Part shown: in pieces, positions 11,105 to 23,900 of the stretch | How positions within the stretch are numbered: the first letter of the stretch is position 1 | How the letters are laid out: each line of letters begins with the position of its first letter | NCBI GenBank assembly: GCA_037974665.1 | Contig: CM075778.1 | Location: forward strand, 27,036,001 to 27,100,000 | DNA: 64,000 bases | Direction: 5' to 3' | Source of the DNA: Ehretia macrophylla | Taxonomy: Eukaryota; Streptophyta; Magnoliopsida; Boraginales; Ehretiaceae | The notes under the pieces: model-generated | Seen by the model: only the letters and a program-made list of their open reading frames with translations | Databases searched by the model: none | What the model was told of the DNA's origin: nothing | Program-made: the position numbers and the translations under genes

Positions 11105-12233
11105 CTAAAGGCATAACAACTTCGCAAACATTTTCTGACCAGTACTCTCATTGTATTGCTCATGTGCAATAAGATTTCTTAAGAAAGTCTCTGTTCCGTC
11201 ATGGATGATAAAAGTTGGGAATTTTAAAGTTCCTTCTGTAAAGCTTATATAGAATAAGCTATCTCCCTCTTTTTTCTCAAACTCCACCCCAGCCTCTATA
11301 AGCTCAGACGCACAGCGGTTGATAATCCTGCCTCCACTATTCTTTGTGTCTCTTGGAATATTTGGTGGAAGCCAATTTATGTGGATTAAGTCAAGTAAAT
11401 GCTTGACTGTATCAAGTGAATATTCAGGTGGCTTACGCCATTGATGACGTGGATCAGGTAAATTCCAACGGAAAAAATCCAACAGAAGATGGACAAACCT
11501 TTCGTCATTTGGCTCCTCCACCATGCCAAACAACTCAAGGAGGACGACGAAAGGAAGTTGATTTTCAAATAACATTAAATCACGCCATAAACTGTTCTGC
11601 ATCCAAATGATTTTGAATATAGGATCATTTGGGTCTCTCAAATAATGAGGCAGGTGATGTTTACGCACTAATTCTATGATAAAGCAACCATCCAATACTA
11701 TCATTTCAACAAGCTCATCTGGAGTAAGCCTACTTAATGGTTCAGCATAAAAGCTACGCACCTTTTCTCCATGATGTCTAATAGCTTTGATATATCTATC
11801 AACATTTTCCCTTTTACGTTGAAGAAGATCATGCAAATATCGTACCTTATGCTCCTCCATCATTGATAGCTTCTCATTTCCGTGATGATATGGACCAATG
11901 GCTATGATTTCTGGCTCGTAGGCCTTTTTGTTTAGCTCCCGCAAATGACTATGTACTTTAAAGATGGAGTTTTCAGATTTCATTCTAGTGAAAGTTTCAA
12001 CCTTTCTACTTAATGGAATATAAACGCGGCCTCCGCCGGGCTGCATGTTGCCTGAAAATTTGTAAAATGACCCTTAATTAACTTTTCATACTTTTGCAAA
12101 ATTATTCTTGTTCATTATCGTTAATTAAAATTGAAGAATTTATAAGCAAAACAAATATTGTAGACCTAGAGATTGAGAGAAACTCACATGACTCTGGTTG
12201 CACAATTTCGATGGAAACCTCTCTGCAAGTCAT
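11105..12233 (-). CDS. DUF247 protein, copy A, missing its C-terminal membrane anchor
   Basis: Two exons on the minus strand. Exon 1 (12188-12233) encodes MTCREVSIEIVQPES and ends at a GTGAGT donor. A 136-base intron (12052-12187) ends in TTTTCAG. Exon 2 (11105-12051) completes a Cys codon and runs through NMQPGGG. The 330-residue product shows family hallmarks: SIFKVHSHLRELNKKAYEP, IGPYHHG near the N-terminus, LDGCFIIEL, RDLMLFENQLPF, and SFTEGTLKFPTFIIHDGTE followed by RNLIAHEQ. Family members usually run on past 400 residues to a C-terminal transmembrane helix. Here the last residues, about MFAKLLCL, come from former 3' flank joined by a deletion, and the helix is gone. Block B keeps that helix (40393-40500). 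The frame is open, so a soluble truncated protein is possible; it may equally be a pseudogene. The biochemical role of DUF247 is unknown. Confidence 0.75.
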
Positions 12234-12906
12234 CTCTTCTTTATGAGCGTAATTATGAATCAATTTGTTCAAGGAACAGTCCAGCAGATCACCTTAGTAA
12301 ATAGCTATATATATGTTCTTTACGCACTGGTCAAGCAATACTATATTCAAAGTAAAAACGTGCATTTCAATACTTTTAATAAAGTTGATCTATATTGAAG
12401 TGTCTCAATGAAAGGTAAGTCATGTGACGACAATACTTTATTCAAAGCGAAGAATCTTTTGAGGCCGTTTGGGCTCCTTTAAAAATTAAAGAAAGCTGAA
12501 ATTAAAACTAAATTAGTGTTTTGTGCCAACTTAGAACAAATATGCTAAACTAATAAGCTCTATAAAATTATAAGGTGATACATTTCAAATACTTTATATT
12601 TTATAGGTCTCAAATATTTCATAAACTAATAATGAGTTAAAAGGTACCTATATTTTTCTCATAATTATAAAATTAAGAATTTCTCTTTATACATTTTATA
12701 CCGTTTTCACCTTTAAATTTTTTTAACCTTCTCCTACGAAACTTCAAACAAATTACCCTTATTTGACTTGCAAATCATACTTTCCCAAAACCCATCGCTG
12801 TAATTCTTTTTGCATCCATGAAGAATGATGTTTCCTATCTCACAGAATGCTTTACATACGCGTCTCTTTTATCATGGTTTTTTTCTTCACACTTTTGAGA
12901 TGAGAA

Positions 12907-13075
12907 CAGGGACGGACCTAGAAATTCAACACTGGGGGCCCAAAATATTTTTTTAATGATACTATATATAATTTTTAAAAAATAAGGGGAGCCAATAATT
13001 TTTTTATCGATATTACATAGATATTTTTTTAAAAATTTAAAACGTTGGCCCCGGCCCCCCCTAGTACGGCGACTA
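12907..13075. mobile_element. hAT-like MITE, 169 bp
   Basis: Begins CAGGGACGGACCTAG, a start typical of plant hAT-derived elements, and ends CTAGTACGGCGACTA, giving imperfect terminal inverted repeats. The 8-bp direct repeat GATGAGAA flanks it at 12899-12906 and 13076-13083. The block B copy is at 47008-47177 with the same flanks, so the insertion predates the duplication. No coding capacity. Confidence 0.75.
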
Positions 13076-13288
13076 GATGAGAAGTTATTCTTTTGTATTT
13101 TAAATTGAAGATACAGACCAAAAAAAAAAAATTGGAGATACTATAAATAATAAGAGATTGAGTCGGGTTTAGTAGTGTTTACTTTGATTCAATATAATGT
13201 ATTCGATTGTTTTAATGAGGTTGAATATATTGTGTCTTTTATGCTAAGCATATGCATTTTAATGAACTCTTTAATTGATTAAATATGT

Positions 13289-13720
13289 GTTGGGAATTAG
13301 ACACACGCACACACACAAAACACAAGCATAGCCGAATCAACACGGTATTTTTTAATGTAGTTCGACCCTCTACCTACATCCACGATTAAAAAATATGGGA
13401 AATTCACTATTCAACCATGAACCATTACAACACAATAGATCTTTTGAACAGAAAAGATACAAACCCTCCAAACCCTCCCCACACTTATATGCTCACAGTT
13501 TTTAGAAGAAGAAAAAAAACTATAAAAACCCTCCCAAATGACGTTTTGCACGCAAAAAGGTCTAAACCCTCGCTCAAGGATTTTAACTATGACTAAAGTC
13601 TAAACCTTCCCCATATCTACTTTTTCCTAGCAAAAGTATGAAAAATACTTTCAACACTCAGCTCACCCATTCCTATTTACTGACCAGTAAGCCAGTAAAA
13701 ATTTTTGGTCATGTAGATTG
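13289..13720. mobile_element. Possible solo-LTR relic (Copia-like), fossil
   Basis: Starts TGTTGGGAATTAGAC, followed by a GTTCGACCCTCTACCTACATCC stretch whose wording recalls LTRs of plant Copia elements. A related weak relic begins TGTTGGAAATTGGAC near 14434. Ends and target duplication are not clear, and there is no internal region. Block B counterparts begin near 47399 and 48544. Old and broken. Confidence 0.3.
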
Positions 13721-16700
13721 TATAAATAATTTAAACATGTGTTACTTGTGTATTGGCAAAAGTATACAAAGTGCGTTGTGACCTGTATATTTTTTATGAC
13801 ATTTTTGCATTTTTCAGTTAGGACATTATTTAGAAACTGATCAAAATTTCTAGGAATATTAAATTTAAACCAAACACAATAATAATATTCCTATGAATAT
13901 TTGTAAAGTACGAAACCCTTTTAAGCGCAATACGAGGTTTCACATTCCCAAAAATGCAATTTCTGATAATGAAAAATTATTCGGTGAACCAAACACCCTC
14001 TAAATACTAGAACCTCGTGTAACGCTGTATCAACCTATTTTCCGTGTAAACTTCATCTCTAAATCCCTCGTGCTGACTCACAACAATAAAGAAGTCCATA
14101 GAGTAGTTAGTTGTGTCAAAATTTCATAAATTTGTTCAAACACATCAACAAAATCCAAATTAATTATTCCAAACTTTAATCGTAATCAATGTTTATGTCT
14201 ATAGCCCAAAGTCAAAGCATTTAGAATTATATAAAGCTGTAATAGGTTTCATAAATTTATCTAGTTATTGAACATGATTTTAACAGTCCATCTAAAAAAG
14301 CCTTGAAATATAGTTTTGGGATGGTAGAAAAGTCTTTACTTTAGACTTTAGTATATGACATCCAGAAAACACGCTCAATTTTATTTACCGTTCATATATC
14401 AAGATCTAGTATGTTCTTATCCGAATTCACTTTGTGTTGGAAATTGGACGGTGCATACAAATGCTAAAACACATAATTTTAATATAGTTCAAACTTCACC
14501 TACATCCACAGAATAATTATCTATTACTCACGAAAATTATTATGACATCCAAGCCCCGATTCATTTTCCAAGTCCGGTCTTATAACCACATTACTTAACA
14601 AACTTGGGGTGTTTTGATTGAAGCCTATTTCTACTAGTAGATAGAAAAACTAAGAAACACATACTAACATTCAATTATTTCTTCAATTATTTCTCTTCAC
14701 GTGTAATTTTATACTCAGTGAGTTTTCTTTTTGGTGCTTGAGATTCAGTTATTGTAAGGTTATTTTTGCTTTCTAACCATAGTCATAAAACTAAGTCCGT
14801 AAAAAGTTAGGAAATTGAAGTCCCAAAACAACTTCAAGTAATACATACTATAATTCTTTTTCAAAAATAAAAAAGAATTCTATTTGAACTCTTTTTAGCA
14901 TCCAAGTATATATTCTCCATTTATTATAATATTTTTAAATTACATAAATTAAATTATTTTAATTATGCAAAGTTTAAAAAATTAATAATAATATCCCTAG
15001 GTAGCCCCCACTCCCCAAGAGGCTTTGTGGGCTTAGGGAGGGGTAAGTAATGAAGGGAGAAAGAGGTGACCTCAAGTGCATATTTGAGTAGCCATTAAGG
15101 TGATAGACAATACATATTTATAGGTCTCCGTTCTAAAAAATAATTTTGGCATAATATAGGTTCAAATTTTATTATAAAAAATTGATAAAGTAAGAAAATT
15201 AGGAAGTTCTCAAAACAATTTTTTTTCTCGCGTCTGCTAAAAAATTAGAGAAGAGAACCATTGATGTCATCGCTACTCGTCCTGGTATGGACGAGTGAGC
15301 TTTTAGAGTAAGCTCACTGCATTAATACTGAGTCAGCTAATCTTTTTCCAGTTATGTGTGTGCAGCACCTTGCTAGAACAGGCTTTGATCACTGTCCTTT
15401 ACTTATTTCTTATTCTCAGTTTTCTTCTAGAGGACCTAATTCTTTCAGATTTCTCAATGTTTATACTCACCATCATTCTTTTTTAAACTTTGTCAAGGAT
15501 GACTGGCAGATTCCTTTTCCTAATCAAGGTATCATGAAATTTTGGCTCAAACAACTCAGGCTTAAGGCAGTTTTGAAATGGTGGAACAAAAATTGTTTTG
15601 GTAACATTTTTTAAAAAGTTCTTGAAGCTGAAGAGAAGGTGAACGATCTTGAAGGTTTGCAGGCAAGTGATCCAAGCAACTTTAAACGCGAGGACCTCTC
15701 AAGAGCTTAAGCCAATCTCTTCAAAATCCTCGCTATTGAGGAGGGATATTGGCAACAAAAATCAAGTTGTAAATGGTTAGTGGAGGGAGAAAGGAACACC
15801 AAGTATTTCCAAATACCCATGAAAAAAAAAGATCCATAAACTTTGTGTAGAGGATCAAGAATCACATGAATATCATGACAGATAACCCTCAAGAAATCAA
15901 AGAAGAGGCTATCAGAATCTTTTCAAATCTACTTTCTGCTGATTCTCATTACAAAATTCACTCTTATGAACCTAACTGAAATTTTATTCCTAAGCTCATT
16001 GATCATTCTGATAATGTCATGCTGAACAGGGAACCAAGTATGGATGAAGTTAAACATGCAGTATTTTCTGTTGACCCTAATAGTGCTGCAGGACCAGATG
16101 GTTTCTCCTCTTTGCTGTACCAACATTGCTGAGAAATTATTAAGGATGATCTTCATGAGACAATCTCAGATTTCTTCCATGGTACTGCTCTCCCTAAATG
16201 TATCACTTCTACAACTCTTGCCCTTATCCCAAAGAAAGAGAACCCTATGAGCTGGAATGATTTCAAGCCTATCAGTCTTTGCACTGTGCTTAACAAAATC
16301 ATTACTAAAAATCTATCTGAAAGACTGGCCAAAATCCTCCCCAAGATTATCTTTGATAATCAAAGTGGCTTTACTCCTAGAAGACAAATCAGTGACAATA
16401 TACTGCTTGCTCAAGAGTTAGTTCATCACATTTATAAAAAAGTTAGAGGTCATAATGTGATTTTTAAACTTGACATGGCAAAGGCTTATAACAGAATTCA
16501 GTGGAGTTTTCTTTATAAAGTCCTTGAAAAAATTGGCTTTGATGATGATTGGATTTCTAAGATTAACATATGTATCTCCAATTGTTGGTTTTCCCTCATT
16601 GTTAATGGAGAATCTACTAAATACTTTAAATCGGAGAGAGGCTTAAGGCAAGGGGACCCTATCTCCCCAGCCTTTTTTATTATAGCAGCAGAATACCTTG

Positions 16701-19103
16701 CTAGAGGTATCAATAACCTCTTTAATGAACTTCTGTCACTGAGATATTACATTGGATCCTCCTCCTGTATGTCTCATCTATCATTCGCAGATGATATCAT
16801 AGTTTTCTCCGATGGGAGTAAAAATGTTTTGAAAAAACTCATAGAGTTCTTGGGCAGCTATGAATGTGTTTCAAGATAGCAAATTAACAGGGAAAAGAGT
16901 TTCTTAATTTTTGACAAAAAAGTGACAAATACTAGAATTAAAACTATTTCTGAAATCACTTGCTTCAAGCATCAACAACTTCTTTTAAAGTATCTTGGTG
17001 TCCCGCTCTACAAGGGTCCTAAGGAGTCCCTTCTTTTTGATGAAATTATTCAAAAGATCAATAAAAAATTGTCTGGCTGGGAAAAGAAAAAAACACTCTC
17101 ACCTGGTGGCATAATCACCTTGCTAAAAAGCACTCTCTCATCTATGCCTCTGTATTTGATGCAAGTTATACCTCCCACAAAGCATGTTTGCCAAAGACTG
17201 GAAAGACTTTTAAATAAATTTATGTGGGGTGACAGTACTGATTCTAAAAGAATTCATGGACATCCAGGAGTAAAGTTTGTTTCCATGTGGAAGAATGTGG
17301 CCTTGGAATGAGATCTCTTATTGATTTGAGTGAAGCTATGAATTATAAAATATGGTGGAAATTCAGAGCAACCTCTAGTATCTGGTCCTCCTTCATGAAA
17401 GAAACCTATTGTACTAGCCAACATCCTTGATTGGTAAATATCAAATCTTATGACTCTCCCCTGTGGAAGAGAATGGAAGCTACATGACACAATTGTGAAC
17501 AGTTCATTAAATGGAAAATTGGTGATGCTTATATTTCCTTTGGGCATGATACTTGGGTTGGAGAAACTCATCTCAGCAATTTTGCTTCTTTTGAATCTTC
17601 TTCTCCAGCCAATGTTTGCCACTTCATTCATAATGGTAACTAGAGCAAAGAGAAGATTGCCTCTGTCCTTCCTGCTAGTAAAATTCAAGACATTATCAAA
17701 ATTCCTATTGATGAAAATCAAAAGGACAAGGCTATTTGGAGCTTCTGCAGATGGGAAGTTCAGCCTGGGAAGTGCTTGGAACTGCATTAGACTAAAAAGG
17801 ACCAACTGACTGATATTTCAATTTATCTGGTACAATTTTGTTCCCCTTAAAATCTCTTTTTTCATTTGGAGATTGCTTCACAATTAGATACCTGTTGAAA
17901 GTAGAATGCAGGATAAAGGTATCATTCTTGCCTCTTGTTGTCAATGTTGCAAAGATGTTGAATTCATTACACACTGCTTCCTGTCTAGTGCTGCTGCCAC
18001 TAAAGTTTGGGAACACTTTGCCCATCTTTTTGGAATTAAATTACCATCCTCAGTTTCTCTCAAACATTGGTTTTCAGCTTGGATTTTTCAGGCGACTATG
18101 TGAGAAAAGGCCACATTAGAATCCTCATCCCCATCTTTTGTTTTTGGTTTCTGTGGGTTGAGAAAAATGATGCTAAACACAGAAACTTGGGGTTCTATCC
18201 GGCGAGGGTGATTTGGCATACTAGCGGGCTTGTTGCACAACTTTTCAAGTAGGTCTTTTAAAGAGATGGCATTGGAAATGAGACTTATCCATTGCCCATC
18301 TCTTCTACTGTCAATATGACAAGCCCCCTATTAATTTGCCTAAAATGGTGAGTTGGAAAAAACCTATGGAAGGATACTATAAGCTTAATATTGATGGAAA
18401 TGTGCATGGGTTTGAAGGTGTTGCAGGTGGAGGAGGCATCCTTCGTGATTCCAGAGGAAACATGATATTTGGTTTCTTCTTTAATGTAGGGAGGCAAAAT
18501 CCTTTCAAAACTGAATTATTGGCTCTTATTTAAGGCCTTCAGCTGTGTAAAGAGAAAGGCTTCTCTAACTTATGGGTGGAGATGGATGCACTTGGTGTTG
18601 TCAACCTCTTGAAGTAAGATACTCATGGTTCCTGGGATACATGTTATGAAGTACAAGCTGCTAGAAAATTGTTAAGAGATTGCAGAGCCTTCATTTCTTA
18701 CATTTTTAGAGAGGGTAATCAACCCGCTGATTACCTTGCCAACCTGGGTGTTCAAGCGAATAAACTTCAAGTCCTTGATAATGCTCACAGTCTGAGCAAG
18801 CTGCAAGGTATGTTACGCCTTGACAAAGCAGGTCTTCTGCAATTCAGATTTTAATTGAGCTGTCTATGGCTGGTTTGATCCTTATCCTTATTTTTGGTTC
18901 CTTTAAATCTTGTATTAGAGCTGGTGTAGGATTTGTTTTTCTTGTTACCGTTTGATTTTGCTAATGCTCTTAGTAAAGTTGTTTCCTGGAAAGTTGGTCT
19001 TTTTCCTAACTCTCCACCTAACAACTTTTCTAAGGCTCCTTTTAGGATCATTGTAAGAAGAGATAGTTTGTATCTCTTCTAGTTTAGTTGGATAATGGGG
19101 TAG

Positions 19104-19277
19104 GTAAGTCCCCCATCCTCCTGTGGAGGTCTAAGCCTAAATATCCCCCTCTACCTTTGTACACTCTTTTTGTGATTAATAAATTCTCGGAGGTAAGTAT
19201 CCTCCTGTGGAGGTCTAGGCCTAAATGTCCCCCTTTACCTTTGTACACTCTTTTTGTGATTAATAAATTCTCGGAGG
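19104..19277 (+). repeat. LINE 3'-end direct repeat, 2 x 84 bp with hairpin
   Basis: Two copies, starting around CCTCCTGTGGAGG at 19117 and 19201, each continue through TACCTTTGTACACTC to AATAAATTCTCGGAGG. CCTCC-TGT-GGAGG can form a short hairpin. The pair sits just before the terminal (TA)n and recurs in block B (53227 and 53311). Confidence 0.85.
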
Positions 19278-19295
19278 GAAGTACCCGTCCTTTCA

Positions 19296-19298
<3 letters not shown>

Positions 19299-19351
<53 letters not shown>
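19299..19351. repeat. (TA)n tract at LINE 3' end
   Basis: About 26 TA units between the LINE 3' repeat and flanking TTGGCTAGC; the block B counterpart (53408-53493) is about 43 units. Confidence 0.9.
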
Positions 19352-19352
<1 letters not shown>

Positions 19353-19353
<1 letters not shown>

Positions 19354-20244
19354 CTAGCAAATTAAACCTAATGCTACAATTTCAGTGGTTGCGCATTGCT
19401 GTGCTGAGTATATTGCTATATATATATACTACATCAAATATTAATTTGAACCGGTTCTACTGTATTTCTTGTATTACGTTTCTATACTATTTTTCCTGAG
19501 GGCGAGTCACTTGTTGAGTTTAAAACTTTTTTTTTTTGTCAACTATTTTTAGCAGGTACGGAGTGTTTTTCTCCACTTGTCATGTCGTCTTTCTTTGAAG
19601 CAAGGAGAATGCCTTTCGTTCGTGCTTAAGGTCTTTATTTTGTTTCCTTTTGGGAATTCCAGTACATTTATAGTTACAAATTAAATTTTAGGCTTTGTTT
19701 TCATTAATTTTAATTGGGATTCGCTTTGTATATACAAGATAAAAAGTAGGAAATTAAAATAATGTGCAACGTTTACATTCACTTCATTTTGTTTTTATAT
19801 GCAATTCAAGATTTCGCTTGTATTCATGCTTGCGATTTTTTATGCGAATTTAATTCGGCAAGTCGCCCACCCTTCTTATAGATCCCCCACCGACCTAATG
19901 ACACACCAACTAAGCTCTTTCTCTTTCTCTAATAATAAAACATCCTCATCCCTTTATTTATCTTTCATCCTCCCTAAATAACTAAGACCCTCATATTACA
20001 AATTTTCTCGATGTTGGGCTGGACCACAAGTCCGAGAAATATGTGATAATTAGTATCCTAATACTTGAAGGAAAACTAGTCGTTAAAAGAATGTCCAGTT
20101 TCTACTTTCCTAAATGCTTGTTGCATTAAATCCTACTCGTAGAACAACTTGGTGACCAAGGCATTTACACTATGATGCGATATGCATCTTCTACTCATCT
20201 ATTTACTATATAGTATTCTATAAAGAGATTCGTTCTGCAGCAAC
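19353..20244. promoter_or_regulatory. Upstream region of RING copy 2A, TATA box deleted
   Basis: From about 19740 this matches the upstream region of RING copy 1 (6336-7087), with the conserved TTGGTGACCAA at 20149-20159. Relative to block B (54299-54340), 28 bases holding the TATA box (CTCTATAAATATAG) are lost between short GCA repeats, so AAGGCA runs straight into TTTACAC. No other TATA-like box is nearby. Confidence 0.65.
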
Positions 20245-20966
20245 ATGACAACGTGCCTCGACGACCAAGATTCACTCCTCACAACAACACTCATCATCAT
20301 CAACGTCGTCATCATCATCATCACCATCGTCAAGGCTGGTTTGAGCCATGGTAACAACACGGCTCCAGATTTTGATCAACAGAGGCAAAACCCACCAGCC
20401 ACACAATGCGCTTATAGCAGAAGAAATAACATTCATCATCATCAAGGCTATGATCATTCCATGCCGCGAGGCACTCCTTTCGTCTATGGCGGCTCGCCAA
20501 TGGCGGTACATGGTCCATCCTTTCGAACAATTTATGATTCTTCGTACATATATGGTGATCATCAAATCGTTAACCATATGCAGAACAACTTCACAAGGCA
20601 TGATCCATTAGAGGAAGAAACATTAGTATTGAACAATTTTCATCATATGATCTCCCCGATAGAAGAAATAATAATTTCGCAGATGAAGTTGCAGAGCTAT
20701 TTGATGATGAAGAAATACAATCTCTGCAGGCAGAGACAATCTCAAAGCATCTGAAGACACGAACTCATAAGCGAGAAGGGAATGAAGAAGAAGGTGATGA
20801 TATATGTGTTGTTTGTCAAGAAGAGTTCGAAAATAATGATGAATTAGCAACTCTCCGATGTGGGCATGATCAATACCATGCCGATTGCATAAAGAAGTGC
20901 CTTCTGCAAAATAATGTTTGCCCTTTATGTAGAGCCACGGCATTAATAGTAGACCATGATTGTTAG
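20245..20966 (+). pseudogene. RING-H2 E3 ligase pseudogene, copy 2A
   Basis: It matches the intact gene from the SHGNN segment to VDHDC-stop (20964-20966). A 5' deletion brings the ATG into another frame, so the His codons (CAT) are read as ATC and the start becomes MTTCLDD, then a run rich in Leu, Ile and Val, before the normal frame returns at KAGLSHGNN. Near 20680 one T is missing in the run before GCAGATGAAGTT; the frame then ends early at 20754, before the RING. The same one-base loss is in copy 2B, so it predates the duplication. Downstream the RING is readable, with GHDQYH (one extra residue) and Cys for the conserved Trp (KKCLLQ). The promoter has lost its TATA box. Nonfunctional as an E3 ligase. 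Confidence 0.85.
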
Positions 20967-23900
20967 GGTAGTTGAATTTAAAATGTTTTTTTTGTATTAG
21001 TCTTTGTCTAGTAGTAGATTATGATTGTTATTTCGTTTTGGTGGTATAGTGATTCCATCAGAAAAGCTGTTAGGAATTCCTGTGTTTTTAATGATTATTC
21101 AAATCCGTATAGAAATCTTTGACGTATCAAATTTCAATTTTACCACATTAAAGTTGGACATAAACCAAGTGTGAATATGCATTTTTCACTACTTTCCTTA
21201 ATTTCTTATCACGGATATATACTATATTTTAATATAAAACTTAACTTTGAAGAACCACTTGTACTACAATCACGAGATATGAAGGTTGCACTAGAAGCTT
21301 GATTACCATATGTAATATATGCTAATATGAGTAACATATACTTATATAGAAGTGACATCTAGCATTATTTTTATAATATTAACACGGAGCTCTCCTGGGT
21401 GCAAATACGAGTTTTTAGAACCAACTAGTACACTTTCCTCAATAATAAAGTTCTGGCCTTTGGAGCTACAGAACTGAGTAATTACTCCATCTCTTTTCTT
21501 CTTTAAAAAGACATATGATTCCTTGGGCAGACAAAAGAGGATTATTTGGCGATTCAGAAAGCAACATTGATTCTTGTAATAGATTTTTGCATAGCATAGT
21601 GAATAGCGATAAAGATAGTGGTTTAGAGTTTAGTTGCCGACTCACACACTCAAATTTAAGGAAAAAAAAACTATTTTTTTTTCCAAGTTGAGGGATCTTA
21701 TTCACTTTCTTTGAATTATTGTGGTTTGTGCATTAGAATTTCAGTTTAAATCCTAAAATTGATTCTTGTAATGATTTTTGCATAGCTTTTAGTGACTTGG
21801 ATTTGACATGAGATGGTGGGTGATAAATTAGGTCTGAAGCTGTATCAGATATTACGGTTTAAGGGCAGTTTGTGTGGTTCAATTTAGAGGTAAGTTGGGA
21901 CTTTCCTTCTTCGATTATCCCTAGAATGCACGTGAAATTGACTCTTTTAAATATTGCTGAAGTTAATTGCATGATTATTTCCATAATATTTCATATGATT
22001 CCTCCAACTCTGTAAAAAAAAATATTTTGAAAGGATCATTTGTTTTCTTTTTACGTCTTTATTAGCTTGATGGGTTTGATGGATACATTGCAAACTTTAT
22101 TAATCTATAGATCTTATACAAAATTTTAAAGTATATATAAATATATATGTGTGTGTGTGGTATGTGTATGTATTTCGATGTATTCTGTAAAGGTAAAATT
22201 AAATAATAATAAAAAGCCAATTGATTTATTCAAAGACCATGACAAACTGTTTCAACTTCAATTGTTCTTTTCTAATACCTTTCATAAGAACGAAAAAATA
22301 CACAAACAAATTTTTAGTAAAACTTGGTTGATGACTTAAAGCATATTTGAATATCCACTAAATAACATATCAGTACTTCAACTTTCCAAATCAGTCATCC
22401 CACTAAATTACTCAAAGCATATTTAATTTGGATATGAAAAAGCATTATTTTAGTTTTGGAAAGCGGTCAATAGCAATATGACTTCCAGAGTAGAAAACCA
22501 TATATTTAAATAAAATATCACATAATTCACTAATATTGCCTTAGGGGCCAATTACGAGCAAATATAAGATTGAGGAAAGAACATTTCAACTTATTCATAC
22601 CCATCAAATTAATAATGCAAATAAAAGTACGTACCACTAAAAATGAACTACTTTTATATGTATTTAAATATTTATTTGATTAATTTCATAGAAATCAACT
22701 AAATAATGCACATGACTTGGGTATATATATATTGGCCAATAATTTTTTTTTTTAAAAGAAAGAATACTTCTACTAGAAATACCATCCAAAAAAATAACCA
22801 CTGGTCTATTTTTGTGACTGACTAGTCTTAATCGGTTAATTATTAATAGAGTTTGAGTCAATATCGAGTTACACAAACTTTGTTTAATTTTCATTCCTTG
22901 TATGATCGCCTGTGGTCCTTCTTTCATTGTCCTTCACTGGGCTTGTTTGTAAAAACTTTTCTTTCATTTATGAAAGAAAAAGTAATGGAGTACTTAGAAT
23001 ACATCAAGGAATCAAGACAATATCTATCTCTCATTCTTTATCCAAATTGCATGAAATTTAACGCATTAGATTTGTTATTTTCAGAATAAAGTTATCATAC
23101 AAATACTTTGTCGAACATTGATAAATGTCACTCTATTTTTATCACCAATTTATCACCTCTTATTTAGATGCTTAGTTGGCATGCTAAAATAACAATCTTT
23201 TATATTTCTTTTTTTCTTTTAGCATGGTAACTAAACATCCACATATCTATAAAATGATAAATAGATAGAAAAAATAAGGCGACATATAGCATTTTTCTAT
23301 TTGTCAATTTAATATACTCCATTGAGACCCATCAAAAAGTACACATGAGAGTTATGTGTGTGTATTCGCTTTATATAATTCTGATAGAAGCCCATTTAGG
23401 CATAACATACAACTAGAAAAACAAGCCTATATGGGTCCTTTACCGTTGTAGTTGGAATAGAATATGCCTTCACAAATTAAAATATGTTTGTTCTTTATAC
23501 CCAAAATACGATAAAATTAATTAGAACATAACATTTTTTTTTTAATAACAGAAACTAATTTCTTATAAAGAAATTCCAACGCATATAATTTGCATATAAA
23601 CTATACAAAAATGAAGAATGCTTAAAAATGTTAAGATTATTTGGTAAAATTGTGTATATAATTTGCGTGTTAAATTTATAATTCATAGTAATAGAATTAT
23701 AATATACACCAAACATCATAATTTATTTTTTCATACAAAATACATAATAAATTTGGAAAGAAGATTTAAATGTTGTATAATCGAAAAGTCTGCAAAATAA
23801 ATACAAAAGAAATACCAAAATTTCTGAAAATGTAGTAAACTTGGAGTAATATCGGGACCTAAATTTGATTCAGTCTCCGTAAGACTTTTAATCCCTCTTT

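Larger units (their letters stand above)
12240..15229. other. Intergenic DNA with MITE and possible old LTR relics
   Basis: No gene seen. It contains the hAT-like MITE at 12907-13075, two weak LTR-like relics (near 13289 and 14434), and from about 14760 the old locus repeat into which the LINE inserted. It is collinear with 46330-49340. Confidence 0.55.
15230..19352 (+). mobile_element. L1-type LINE with RNase H domain, copy A (5'-truncated, broken)
   Basis: In order: the end of the endonuclease (ANLFPVMCVQHLARTGFDHCPLL, about 15332-15400); reverse transcriptase (16247-16879: PISLCTVLNKI, NQSGFTPRRQISD, RGLRQGDPISPAFF, SFADD at 16781-16795); RT connection and zf-RVT pieces to 18250 (WVEKNDAKHRN); and an RVT_3-type RNase H (18336-18854: NIDGN, GGILRDSRG, KTELLAL, EMDA, GNQPADYLANLG). 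The thumb-proximal KLDMAKAYNRI has Asn where the family has the catalytic Asp. Frame breaks include a stop after CVSR near 16877, frame changes near 16140-16250 and 17260, and stops in the RNase H part near 18531 and 18617. ORF1 and most of the endonuclease are missing. It interrupts the old locus repeat seen uninterrupted near 2740-2870. Confidence 0.9.

Noticed and set aside
11105-12233. A self-incompatibility role for the DUF247 gene
   Set aside because: DUF247 genes are linked to incompatibility loci in grasses, but nothing in this window supports such a role here.
12198-12398. 66-codon plus-strand frame, identical in block B (46288-46488)
   Set aside because: It overlaps DUF247 exon 1 and its promoter on the other strand; identity reflects the recent duplication.
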